Made by a program: the position numbers and the translations under genes
In this document: positions 1-8,129 of the stretch, in pieces
Numbering within the stretch: the first letter of the stretch is position 1
Layout of the letters: every line of letters begins with the position of its first letter
Notes under the pieces: model-generated
Told to the model about the DNA's origin: nothing
The model's input: the letters and a program-made list of their open reading frames with translations, nothing else
The model's database searches: none
Assembly (NCBI RefSeq): GCF_000335475.2
Contig: NZ_ANAH02000007.1
Coordinates: forward strand, 551,824 to 615,823
DNA: 64,000 bases
From: Cystobacter fuscus DSM 2262
Lineage (GTDB): Bacteria > Myxococcota > Myxococcia > Myxococcales > Myxococcaceae
Direction: 5' to 3'

Positions 1-409
1 CCGACCTGGGATTGGCCAGGGGCGTGAGCAGGTTCTGGAAATGCACCCGCAGGCAGTCACCCGCCGAGACCCGGAGCACGAGGGGACGTGGCCGCTTGTC
101 CGGGCGCAAGGTGACCCGGCCCGGCACCGCCTCGCCGCCCCGCGACAGTGGCAGTCCGGTGTCCTGGTTGATCAAGTCGCGCGTCAGCGCATAGATGATT
201 CCATTGACGTTCTGCGCGCCCAGACGGTTGTACATCAGCGGCTGATCCAGCACCGCCACGCTGGCGGTGAGCGTCCTCGCGCAGACAGGAGGTGGCGCGG
301 ACGGCGTGCCCTCGGGTTCAGCGGGCCCGGCCTTCGGGAGGTTTTCCTCCGCCACGGCGGACCACCCCCCCAACAGAAGCAAGCCCACGATCGCCACCTT
401 GCGCTTCAC
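1..409 (-). CDS. Multicopper oxidase-like secreted protein, N-terminal part (runs off window)
   Basis: The reading frame starts at GTG 409, just downstream of an in-frame stop, and continues past base 1, so only about 136 N-terminal residues are seen. It opens with a signal peptide (KRK, then a Leu/Gly-rich core ending near AVAEEN). After a Pro-rich linker come segments such as LDQPLMYNRLGAQNVNG and LVLRVSAGDCLRVHFQNLL, which fit the first cupredoxin domain of periplasmic multicopper oxidases of the manganese-oxidase type. The copper-binding His clusters would lie beyond the edge, so oxidase activity is inferred. The gene is divergent from the coq4-like gene. Confidence 0.6.
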   Translation of the reverse strand, partial: MKRKVAIVGLLLLGGWSAVAEENLPKAGPAEPEGTPSAPPPVCARTLTASVAVLDQPLMYNRLGAQNVNGIIYALTRDLINQDTGLPLSRGGEAVPGRVTLRPDKRPRPLVLRVSAGDCLRVHFQNLLTPLANPRS

Positions 410-924
410 GGCACACCCCCGTCACATGCGGCCATTCATGGGCCCTGCCAGGGAGGCGGGCGTAGGACAGCCTGGATGGTTTGTAACGGGTAGCCGGGAA
501 CGTCAGTATGGCCCCCGGGTGCAATGGGAAGTGTGCCAGTCAACGCGTGGTGGCTCGCCTTCCACGAGCGCGGGCTCCCCCGCGACGTAGATGGACTCCC
601 TCGCCGCACCCTGTCACGGCACGTCCGCTCCTCGGTGGATGGGTCGGAACACATGAACTTCCAGGCAGCTGTGTTTGCAGCTACCAACGAATCGCCAGAC
701 CGATCCTCCGTACCCCGAGCATGCCGACGGAAAAACCGCCCCGGGGACGGATGGACTCATCTCCTGACTGACACGAGCGGAACTCCCTCCGCCCCCCGAT
801 CTGCTGCAATCCGGATGGAGTCCGGTACCGAGGGATGAACCGCGTGGGGTTGGGCGAAATGCATAGATTCTTCTCGCACATCCCCGCCCATCCTGGGCGT
901 GTGGAGGAAACGAGGAGATCCGTC
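410..924. other. Intergenic region between divergent genes
   Basis: This 515-bp stretch separates the divergent oxidase fragment (minus) and the coq4-like gene (plus). Reading frames here are short and lack ribosome-binding sites or recognisable protein segments. It probably holds the two divergent promoters, but I see no clear operator or promoter consensus. Confidence 0.5.
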
Positions 925-1632
925 ATGCAAGCAATCATCAAGAAGATCCGCGTCAGCCGTGCCGCCCTGGCCATGGTCCGGGATGCCAATGATCCCGATC
1001 GGGTCTTCGATTTGATCGAAGCGCTGTCCGCCTCGTCGGATGCGACGCAGAAGACGGTGGCGCGGATGTCCCGGGACCCGGAACTCGCGCGTGTGCTGCG
1101 GGAGCGTCCCCGGCTGGGACGCCTCGATCTGGAGGAACTGGGCCGGCGTCCCAAGGGCACGCTGGGGCGCACCTTCGCGGACCATCTGAGTGAGAACAAC
1201 CTGGACCCGAACCTGCTGCCCGTCCTGGAGGCCCCGGATGCGGCCAGCTACGTGAAGGCCCACCTGTTCGAGACACATGACCTGTGGCACGTGGTGACGG
1301 GTTTCCCCACGACCTCCGAGGGAGAGATGGGACTCCAGGCCTTCTACTTCGCCCAGAGTGGCTCCCGCGTACCGATGGGTGTCTTCGTGGCCGGCCTGTG
1401 CTTCACCTTCCTGAACAACTTCGAGTTGTGCGAGGTGGCGATGCCGCAGGTGGTCAGGGGGTGGCTGTTGGGGCGGCGGGCCAGGCGGCTGTTCGGCACG
1501 GACTGGAAGACGCTGCTGGACAGACCACTGGAGGAGGTGCGCGCCACCTTCGGCCTGGAACTCGACAAGGTGGACACGATTCTCCGCGAGTTCGAGCGCA
1601 ACAGGCTCTCCGTGGCGACCGTCCCAGCCTGA
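925..1632 (+). CDS. coq4: Coq4 family protein
   Basis: This 235-residue protein carries the Coq4 signature HDxxH(x11)E at His118, Asp119, His122 and Glu134 (HDLWHVVTGFPTTSEGE), the metal-binding site of the family. The start is ATG 925, preceded by GAGGAAACGAGGAG; a longer in-frame extension to 835 lacks a good ribosome-binding site. Coq4 proteins act on the aromatic ring of 4-hydroxybenzoate-derived ubiquinone precursors, where recent work implicates them in oxidative C1 decarboxylation/hydroxylation. Myxobacteria are generally menaquinone users, so a ubiquinone role is not obvious here. The gene lies upstream of an aminohydroxybenzoate-type gene set, which makes a role on a related aromatic acid conceivable but unproven. 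Confidence 0.8.
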   Translation: MQAIIKKIRVSRAALAMVRDANDPDRVFDLIEALSASSDATQKTVARMSRDPELARVLRERPRLGRLDLEELGRRPKGTLGRTFADHLSENNLDPNLLPVLEAPDAASYVKAHLFETHDLWHVVTGFPTTSEGEMGLQAFYFAQSGSRVPMGVFVAGLCFTFLNNFELCEVAMPQVVRGWLLGRRARRLFGTDWKTLLDRPLEEVRATFGLELDKVDTILREFERNRLSVATVPA

Positions 1633-1736
1633 GACCAAGGTCTCGGCTCTCTCCACCTCCCCCCTAACCCATCAGCTCGCGACGACCCGGGACATGGGGG
1701 AGCAACCCCCCGTGCCCGCGCGTGCGAGTTCCCGCT

Positions 1737-2063
1737 TCAGGGCGCGCCTTCCTTGACCTGCACCTGCTCTCCCTTGCCGTTGTGCCAGCACCCGCACGAG
1801 GGGCCCTTGCCCGCGATGCCACTGGCGCCATGCGAGCAATGCGGGCACTGACAACCCCTGCCCGCCGCGGCCTGCGCGGAGCCGTCCTCCGCCTTCACGT
1901 GGAGCGAGCAGCGGCATCCCCTGAACTCGCCCTCGGCCACCTCCGAGGAGGTGCGGGCGGCGGCGGCGGTGTCTTCGCGGGCCGCCGTCTGACCGGTGGC
2001 GCAGCCAGTGAGGATTGACACGGTGGAGGTGGAGAGGACCAACAACAGCGTACGGACGCTCAT
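1737..2063 (-). CDS. Small Cys-rich lipoprotein
   Basis: This 108-residue protein has a type II signal peptide with lipobox LTGC at about residues 18-21, preceded by AAGGAG at the right spacing. The mature part is short and low in hydrophobics, with closely spaced cysteines (CRC, CQCPHC, CGC) and several His residues. That pattern suggests metal binding or disulfides, but no family is recognised. It is divergent from the PaaK-type ligase gene. Confidence 0.65.
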   Translation of the reverse strand: MSVRTLLLVLSTSTVSILTGCATGQTAAREDTAAAARTSSEVAEGEFRGCRCSLHVKAEDGSAQAAAGRGCQCPHCSHGASGIAGKGPSCGCWHNGKGEQVQVKEGAP

Positions 2064-2489
2064 GTCGTGACTCCTTCGGGTGAGAAGCGGGATGACGAAA
2101 GGATGCCAGAAGCGCCAGCCGGATGCGCATCACCCTCCCCGCGAAACTCGTGGCGATACGTCAGGCAGTGAACTTCATAACCGATGACCGGGGGTCCCAC
2201 CCCGCGTTCAATCCCAATCACCTATGAATTCCAACCAAACACGGCTGCCTGTCCCGCCCCAGGGGGCACCCTGCCCTGAAGTCGCGCCAGCTTCGTGAAT
2301 GAAACCAGCCTCCTGGGCCGGGCTAGCGCACTCATCGGCCGTGTCTACATTGAGGCCCGTGAACGCCCCCGCCGCCTCCGCTGAATTCTCGGGATGAGAA
2401 TGTAAGGCCTTGGCAGGCCTTCGCGGAAGCACGGACAACTCCAAAAACGATGCCCACCCCATTGGCCTCCAGAAGGAAGGTGTAGAGAC
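2064..2489. promoter_or_regulatory. Divergent intergenic region upstream of the aminohydroxybenzoate operon
   Basis: This 426-bp gap separates the minus-strand lipoprotein and the plus-strand operon beginning at 2490. It contains no convincing gene. As the only sizeable gap before six collinear genes, it most likely holds the operon promoter. No specific operator was recognised. Confidence 0.45.
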
Positions 2490-3821
2490 ATGCGCGCGAG
2501 CTTTGAAGAGAGATTGCGGACCCTGCGGAATCCCCCGGTCATCGCGAATTACTTCTCCGGGGAGGGGCAGGCGGACGTCATGCCTCCCGAGCAGCTGGCC
2601 CGTTATCAGTTCGAGGCCCTCAAGGCCGTGGTCAAGCAAGCGTATGATCATTCTCCCTTCTACCGGGAGAAGATGACCCGGGCCGGGGTCTCTCCCGATG
2701 ACCTCCAGCAGCTCTCGGATGTCACCCGGCTCCCCTTGCTGACGAAGGACGAGCTCCGCGGAAAGCCCTGGCTGCTGCTGACGTGTGACAAGAAGGACGT
2801 CGTGCTCGTCCAGGTGTCCACGGGGACGACGGGCGGAGAGGAAATCTACATGACGTACACGTGGAATGACTTCCTGCTCCACGACCTCTCCCCCCGGTAC
2901 ACGAAGCTGTTCCCGGTCGGACCCGGCGACGTGTGTCTCAATGCCCTCCCGTACGAGATGAGCACCGCGGGGCTCGCCTTCCACAAGACCTTCATGGATG
3001 GCTACCAGGCCACGGTCATCCCCGCCGGCAAGGGCGGCGCCTACTCCACGCCCGCCAAGACCATCAAGATGATCCGGGACCTGCGTCCCTCCATCGTCGT
3101 CACCAGCCCCTCCTGGTCCATCACCCTGGCCGAGGAAGCGGCCAAGGCCTCGTTCGATCTGAAGAGCCTGGGGCTCAAGAAGATGTGGTTGACCGGCGAA
3201 GGGTGCTCGCCCACCTTCCGCCAGCGCGTGGAGAAGATCTGGGGGACCACGGCCAACTACTTCTATGGCTCGCTCGAGTGCGGACAGCTCGGAATCGAGT
3301 GTGACGCGCATGACGGCTACCACCTGGCCCAGGCCCACGTCCTCATGGAGATCGTGGACCCGAAGACCGGGCAGGTGCTTCCTCCGGGAGAGGTGGGCGA
3401 GATCGTCGTGACGGCGCTCCTGCGCTACGACAGCCCGGTCCTCCGCTTCCGCACGGGAGACCTGGGCAGCCTGCGGACCGACACGTGCGCCTGCGGCTCC
3501 ACGCTCACCCGCTTCTACATGAAGGGCCGCGCGTTCGATCAACTCCACTTCCGTGGCCAGCCGTTCTCGCCCTTCTTCGTGGAGGAGCACCTGATGCGCA
3601 TGCCCGAGGTCGGCAACTGGTTCCAGTTCGTCATGCCGAAGTCGGACAGCGCGAGCATCAAGATCCGCTGCGAGCTGGCCCAAGGAGTCAAACCCTCCCC
3701 GGAGCTGGCCACCACGCTCGCCAACCGGATGAAGCTGTCGACGGGCCTGTCCTTCGACATCGAGTTCGTCGATCGCCTGCCCCGCCCGACGGCCAAGGCG
3801 GTCCGCGTCGTCCGCGAGTGA
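2490..3821 (+). CDS. PaaK-type adenylate-forming ligase (first copy)
   Basis: This 443-residue ANL-superfamily enzyme resembles phenylacetate-CoA ligase. The phosphate-binding loop is STGTTG at residues 110-115, the adenine-pocket motif is YGSLECG (Tyr259-Glu263), the ribose-binding RTGD has Asp324, and a CAC cysteine pair follows near residues 333-335. PaaK-type enzymes activate aryl acids as acyl-AMP and often transfer them to CoA or another acceptor. It is first in a collinear set with an amidohydrolase, a second ligase and 3-amino-4-hydroxybenzoate-type synthases, so an aminohydroxybenzoate or its partner acid is the inferred substrate. A GAAGGTG element precedes ATG 2490. Confidence 0.85.
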   Translation: MRASFEERLRTLRNPPVIANYFSGEGQADVMPPEQLARYQFEALKAVVKQAYDHSPFYREKMTRAGVSPDDLQQLSDVTRLPLLTKDELRGKPWLLLTCDKKDVVLVQVSTGTTGGEEIYMTYTWNDFLLHDLSPRYTKLFPVGPGDVCLNALPYEMSTAGLAFHKTFMDGYQATVIPAGKGGAYSTPAKTIKMIRDLRPSIVVTSPSWSITLAEEAAKASFDLKSLGLKKMWLTGEGCSPTFRQRVEKIWGTTANYFYGSLECGQLGIECDAHDGYHLAQAHVLMEIVDPKTGQVLPPGEVGEIVVTALLRYDSPVLRFRTGDLGSLRTDTCACGSTLTRFYMKGRAFDQLHFRGQPFSPFFVEEHLMRMPEVGNWFQFVMPKSDSASIKIRCELAQGVKPSPELATTLANRMKLSTGLSFDIEFVDRLPRPTAKAVRVVRE

Positions 3822-3849
3822 TCCACCCCACCACCGGAGGAATCCTTCC

Positions 3850-4602
3850 ATGATCATCGATGCCCATGCACACGTCTCTCCCACCACCTATGGCGCCACC
3901 GAGCAGTACCTGGAGGTGCTGAGCCAGAGTGGTATCGACCAGGCCGTCATCTGTCCGGGCGGCATGCTGGACGTGAGGAAGATGAGCGAATTCGTGTCTG
4001 GCCAGAAGAAGCCAGACGCGGTCCCGAAGAACGAATACGTGGGGAACTGCGTCCAATCCAGTCCCAAGCTGATCGGAATGGCTTGCGTGAATCCGTGTGA
4101 TCTCCAGGCCGCCGAGAAGCTGGAGCAGTACCTGGAACAGGGCTTCCGGGGATTGATGGTGTCTCCCCTCGTCCACAAGTTCTCCTTCACGGATGACTCG
4201 ATGGCCGAGCTGGCCAGGCTGTGCGGCGAGTATGGCGTTCCCGTCGTCTCCCACAATGGCTGGCGGCCAGGGGCGAACACTGGCGACTACGCCCTGCTGG
4301 CCAGGAAGTGCCCCCGCACGAACTTCATCCTGGAGCACATGGGGCAGTTGCCCACCGACGGGGAGGCGACCCACACGGCCGCCGAGCTGGACAACTTCTT
4401 CCTCGAGACGTCGCTCAGCAGCTACCTGCACGTCGTGGAGACGGTGAAGAAGACGGGGGCGAGCAAGGTGATCTTCGGCTCCGAGTTCCCCCTCTCCCAC
4501 CCCGCTCTGGAGCTGAGGAAGGTCCTCCTGCTTCCCATCACCGACGGGGAACGCGAGCAGATCCTGGGCGGGAACATCCGCGAGCTGCTCCACCTGGATT
4601 GA
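3850..4602 (+). CDS. Amidohydrolase-2 family metal-dependent hydrolase
   Basis: This 250-residue TIM-barrel amidohydrolase has the metal-binding HxH at His6 and His8 (IIDAHAHV), His135 (VVSHNGW) and His163 (ILEHMGQLP). The usual catalytic Asp in the late FGSDxP motif is Glu212 here (FGSEFP). Family members include decarboxylases such as ACMSD and hydrolases; in the nataxazole/caboxamycin-type benzoxazole pathways an amidohydrolase closes the oxazole ring from an activated aminohydroxybenzoate. Its position between two PaaK-type ligases, 28 bp after the first and 23 bp before the second, supports such a coupled role. The exact reaction is inference. Confidence 0.8.
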   Translation: MIIDAHAHVSPTTYGATEQYLEVLSQSGIDQAVICPGGMLDVRKMSEFVSGQKKPDAVPKNEYVGNCVQSSPKLIGMACVNPCDLQAAEKLEQYLEQGFRGLMVSPLVHKFSFTDDSMAELARLCGEYGVPVVSHNGWRPGANTGDYALLARKCPRTNFILEHMGQLPTDGEATHTAAELDNFFLETSLSSYLHVVETVKKTGASKVIFGSEFPLSHPALELRKVLLLPITDGEREQILGGNIRELLHLD

Positions 4603-4625
4603 CCACTCCGAGGGAGTCACGACCC

Positions 4626-5843
4626 ATGGCCACGTCAGAACGCATGGACATCATCAATCAGGTGCTGCGGCACGCACGAGGCGCCCCCTTCTACCAGGAG
4701 CGCCTGCCGGACACGCCCCTCCGCTCCTGGGAGGAGTTCCAGCGGCTCCCCTTCACGACCAAGGAAGACCTGCGCCGACAGTCGCCGCACGGCCTCATCT
4801 GTGTCCCGCCCGAGAAGCTGCTGCAATACCACGAGTCCTCCGCGACGACGGGCACGCCCGTCTCCGCCTGGTTCAGCGGGGAAGATCTGACGGAGATCCA
4901 TTCGCGCTTCTCCGAGTGGGGTGTCGGGTTCAAGCCCGGGGATCGGGTGCTCATCCGCTTTCCCTATGCCCTCTCCACCATCGGGCACTTCGTCCAGGGG
5001 GCCGTCCAGCACAAGGGCGCCTGTGCCATCCCCGCCGACAGCCGGACCTCCATCACCCCGCTGCCGCGTGTGGTCGAGCTGATGAGGAAGTTGCAAGTCA
5101 CCGTGCTCGCCACCATCTCCCTGTCGGCGGTGATGATCGCCGAGGCCGCGGAGATGGCGGGGTTCGTGCTCCGCCGGGACTTTCCCCATCTGCGCGCCCT
5201 CTGCTGCGCCGGGGAGCCCCTGACGCAGGCCCGGCGCGAGCTGCTGGAAGAGCTCTGGGGAGTGCCCGTGTATGACAATTATGGCATGACCGAGACGGGT
5301 CCCCAGGCCATGGACTGCCGGGAGCAGCGGCTCCATCCCTGGCAGGAGCACTTCTTGATGGAAGTGCTGGACGAGCGGCTCGAGAAGGAAGTGGCGCCGG
5401 GCGAGACGGGCTACTCGGTCATCACCTCGCTCACCCGGAGGGCCTCGCCCATGATCCGCTACCTCACGGGCGACCGCGTCCAGCGCGTGGAGCGGCCCTG
5501 CACGTGTGGTCAGAACTCGACCCTGATCGTCCGCGGCCGGGTGGAGGACCTGCTCTGGAGCCAGGGCAGGCCGGTCGATCTCTGGGAGCTGGAGGAGATC
5601 GTCTCCCAACTGCCCAGCCGGCGCTTCTGGCGGGTGTCCTCCACGCCGGACGGGCGGCTGCACTTCACGGTGGAGAAGGAGCGGGAGGGAGACTCGCTGC
5701 GGCCCGCCCTCCTCTCCCGGTTGGAGGAACACCACGGCCTGCGCCTGAAGGTCGACCTGGTTCCCAAGGGGACCCTCTACGACCGCCAGGAGCCGATCTC
5801 GTTCGGCATGGCGGGCAAGCCCATCTACGTGAGCACGCCGTAA
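4626..5843 (+). CDS. PaaK-type adenylate-forming ligase (second copy)
   Basis: This 405-residue ANL enzyme starts at ATG 4626 behind a GAGGGA element; the open frame extends further upstream only over the amidohydrolase gene. The phosphate loop is SSATTG (71-76), the aromatic motif YGMTETG (Tyr219-Glu223), and the C-terminal region has LTGDR and a CTCG cysteine pair as in phenylacetate-CoA ligases. It is clearly divergent from the first ligase, suggesting different substrates or different steps. Context implies activation of an aryl acid in aminohydroxybenzoate metabolism; the acceptor (CoA, hydroxyl or amine) cannot be read from sequence. Confidence 0.85.
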   Translation: MATSERMDIINQVLRHARGAPFYQERLPDTPLRSWEEFQRLPFTTKEDLRRQSPHGLICVPPEKLLQYHESSATTGTPVSAWFSGEDLTEIHSRFSEWGVGFKPGDRVLIRFPYALSTIGHFVQGAVQHKGACAIPADSRTSITPLPRVVELMRKLQVTVLATISLSAVMIAEAAEMAGFVLRRDFPHLRALCCAGEPLTQARRELLEELWGVPVYDNYGMTETGPQAMDCREQRLHPWQEHFLMEVLDERLEKEVAPGETGYSVITSLTRRASPMIRYLTGDRVQRVERPCTCGQNSTLIVRGRVEDLLWSQGRPVDLWELEEIVSQLPSRRFWRVSSTPDGRLHFTVEKEREGDSLRPALLSRLEEHHGLRLKVDLVPKGTLYDRQEPISFGMAGKPIYVSTP

Positions 5844-5964
5844 CGCCGCTCGTGATGGAGCATTGATCAAACACAAACCAATCCGTCCGCGTCACTCATC
5901 CCCGGCCCTTCTCGCGCCGCGGGCGGCAGGCATCACGAACATGCCGGGTGGAGAACACACAATC

Positions 5965-7215
5965 ATGGACGTTACCTCGACCAACACCGCGAACAATGAC
6001 ACCGTCAACATGCAGAAGCGCGAGCGCATCCGCCTCGAGCGCGTGGAGGGGGATCGCAACCGGGTGGAGGAAGCCGGCTCGCTCATCGTCTGGTTCGACA
6101 CGGCCGGGCTGGCCACTCCCGCGGACTGCGAGGGCATGCTCGGGCGGATCGTCAACCAGGCCTACACCGGCGTCGTCCTCTACCCGGAGAACGTCGCCGC
6201 GCTCGCGCCGGCCATCCCGGCGCGGGTGATCAAGGTGCTCCATGCCCCGCGCATCGAGGACCTCGAGCGGCTCAAGACGCTGCCCCAGGGCGGTCAGAGC
6301 TTCGTGGTGGCGAGCCCCGAAGTCCAGGTGCTGCAGAAGGCCGCGGAGCTGGGGTTCAACACCTGCTACCGCGCCTACGTGGATGACGGGGACAGCCTCC
6401 ATGCGTCCATCCAGGAAGGCGTCCACCATGCCTACCTGATGGTGCGCTTCCGGGATCCCACCAACATCCCGCTGGAGCTGGTGATCGCCTCGCTGCAGGC
6501 CACGCGCACCGTGCTCATCAAGGAGATCAACACCCCGACGGACGTGGATGACGCCATCGTCACCCTGGGCGTCATGGAGGTGGGCGCGGACGGCGTCATG
6601 TTCTCGCCGCGCTCACACGGCGCGCTGAGCGAGTTCGTCTCGCGGCTCGGCCGGATGGATCGCGCGGCGACGAAGGTGGAGGTGGCCAGCGTGGTGCGCA
6701 GCGTGCCCATCGGCATGGGCTACCGCAGCTGCATCGACACCACGACGCTCTTCTCCCCGACGGAGGGCATGCTGGTGGGCTCCACCTCGCAGGGCGGAAT
6801 CCTGTGCTGCCCCGAGGTCTTCTTCCTGCCGTACATGGAGCTGCGCCCCTTCCGGGTGAACGCCGGTGCCGTGCACAGCTACGTCTACAACTACAACAAC
6901 CGCACGGACTACATGAGCGAGCTGCGCGCGGGCGCGTCCATCATGCTGGTGGACCACACCGGCAAGACGCGCCGCTCCAGCGTCGGCCGGATGAAGACGG
7001 AGGTGCGGCCCCTGCGCCTCATCGAGGTCGAGTTCGCCAGCGGCGAGCGCATCAACGCCATCATGCAGGACGACTGGCACGTGCGGATCTTCTCCGACGA
7101 GGCCAAGCCGCTGAACATCACCGCCCTCAAGCCCGGCGACAAGGTGCTCGGCCACCTGGCCCAGCCCGGCCGGCACGTGGGCATCAAGGTCGACGAGCAC
7201 ATCATCGAGACCTGA
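5965..7215 (+). CDS. griH: 3-dehydroquinate synthase II-like enzyme, GriH type
   Basis: This 416-residue protein belongs to the archaeal-type dehydroquinate synthase II family (AroB'). Diagnostic segments are the central MGYRSCIDTTTLFSPTEGML, the glycine-rich GSTSQGG and the RPFRVNAGAVHSYV motif. In actinomycetes the same family (GriH) makes 3-amino-4-hydroxybenzoate from the GriI product. The neighbouring aldolase and dedicated aspartate kinase, and the lack of other shikimate genes, favour the GriH function over quinate synthesis. ATG 5965 is chosen because it follows GGTGGAG; ATG 6010 is a possible shorter start (401 aa). A 121-bp gap before the gene could hold an internal promoter. Confidence 0.85.
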   Translation: MDVTSTNTANNDTVNMQKRERIRLERVEGDRNRVEEAGSLIVWFDTAGLATPADCEGMLGRIVNQAYTGVVLYPENVAALAPAIPARVIKVLHAPRIEDLERLKTLPQGGQSFVVASPEVQVLQKAAELGFNTCYRAYVDDGDSLHASIQEGVHHAYLMVRFRDPTNIPLELVIASLQATRTVLIKEINTPTDVDDAIVTLGVMEVGADGVMFSPRSHGALSEFVSRLGRMDRAATKVEVASVVRSVPIGMGYRSCIDTTTLFSPTEGMLVGSTSQGGILCCPEVFFLPYMELRPFRVNAGAVHSYVYNYNNRTDYMSELRAGASIMLVDHTGKTRRSSVGRMKTEVRPLRLIEVEFASGERINAIMQDDWHVRIFSDEAKPLNITALKPGDKVLGHLAQPGRHVGIKVDEHIIET

Positions 7216-7265
7216 GCCGCATCCCCATCGAAGCACTTCATTTCAAGCAGGAGGAAACTGTCATC

Positions 7266-8129
7266 ATGAATGGAACCGCCAAACGCATCCGCTGGTCGCA
7301 TTTCGTGGACCGCCGGAGCGGACGGGGAATCATCGTCCCCATGGATCATGGGCTGACGATTGGACCGGTGGAGGGCCTGGCCAGCGTGGAGCAGTTGTCG
7401 CGCTGGATAGGCCATCCGGGCATCACGGGGATCATCGCCCACAAGGGCATGGTGGAGCGACTCGGGAGCCACGGGCTGTTGAATGGCATCGGCGTCATGA
7501 TCCACCTCAATGGCATGATGTCGCTGGCCCCGACACCGGACCGCAAGGAGCGGCTGACCTCGGTGGAGGCGGCACTCCGCCTCGGGGCGGACGCGGTCTC
7601 CCTCCAGCTCAACTTCGATGGGAAGAACGACGCCCACAACCTGGCCCAGCTCGGGGAGGTGGTGGACGAGGCCCAGCAGTACGGCCTGCCCGTGCTCACC
7701 ATGCTCTACGACAAGGTCTCCTGCGACGCGCAGGAGCAGCGCGTGAACAGGCTCAAGCACCTGATGCGCGCGTGCGTGGAGCTGGGCACGGACGCGCTCA
7801 AGCTGGCCGCGCCGGATGACCTGGCGCTGATGCCCACCCTGCTCGAGGGCATCAAGGAGCACACCGCCGTGTTCTTCGCGGGGGGAGCGATGCGCTCGGA
7901 AGCGGAGATCCTCATGATGGCCGAGGAGGTGGTGCGCTGCGGCGCCACCGGGCTGTGCGTGGGACGCAACATCTTCCAGCGGGAGTCCGCTCGCGCCACG
8001 CTCAGCCGTCTGCAGGAGGTGGTCCTGGGGAGCAACACCGTGGTGCCGGAGCCCACCCTCACCTGGTCCCTACCCGACCACGCGCCCCAGGTGCGCTGGT
8101 CCCCCGTGGTGGAAGAGGTCGTGAAATGA
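7266..8129 (+). CDS. griI: 2-amino-3,7-dideoxy-hept-6-ulosonate synthase-like class I aldolase, GriI type
   Basis: This 287-residue class I aldolase is of the FbaB/ADH-synthase type. Asp27 lies in VPMDHG, Tyr148 in the TMLYDK segment, and Lys179 (DALKLAAP) matches the Schiff-base lysine. Archaeal members join aspartate semialdehyde to a sugar phosphate; GriI joins aspartate semialdehyde to dihydroxyacetone phosphate, giving the C7 precursor of 3-amino-4-hydroxybenzoate. An AGGAGG-type site precedes ATG 7266, 50 bp after the GriH-like gene. The stop overlaps the aspartate kinase start (ATGA), implying translational coupling with the enzyme that opens the route to aspartate semialdehyde. Confidence 0.87.
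   Translation: MNGTAKRIRWSHFVDRRSGRGIIVPMDHGLTIGPVEGLASVEQLSRWIGHPGITGIIAHKGMVERLGSHGLLNGIGVMIHLNGMMSLAPTPDRKERLTSVEAALRLGADAVSLQLNFDGKNDAHNLAQLGEVVDEAQQYGLPVLTMLYDKVSCDAQEQRVNRLKHLMRACVELGTDALKLAAPDDLALMPTLLEGIKEHTAVFFAGGAMRSEAEILMMAEEVVRCGATGLCVGRNIFQRESARATLSRLQEVVLGSNTVVPEPTLTWSLPDHAPQVRWSPVVEEVVK

Noticed and set aside
5965..8129. Dehydroquinate synthase II and aldolase as an alternative shikimate pathway
   Set aside because: The coupled aspartate kinase, ligases and amidohydrolase and the absence of other aro genes fit aminohydroxybenzoate synthesis better; the shikimate route is kept only as a fallback.
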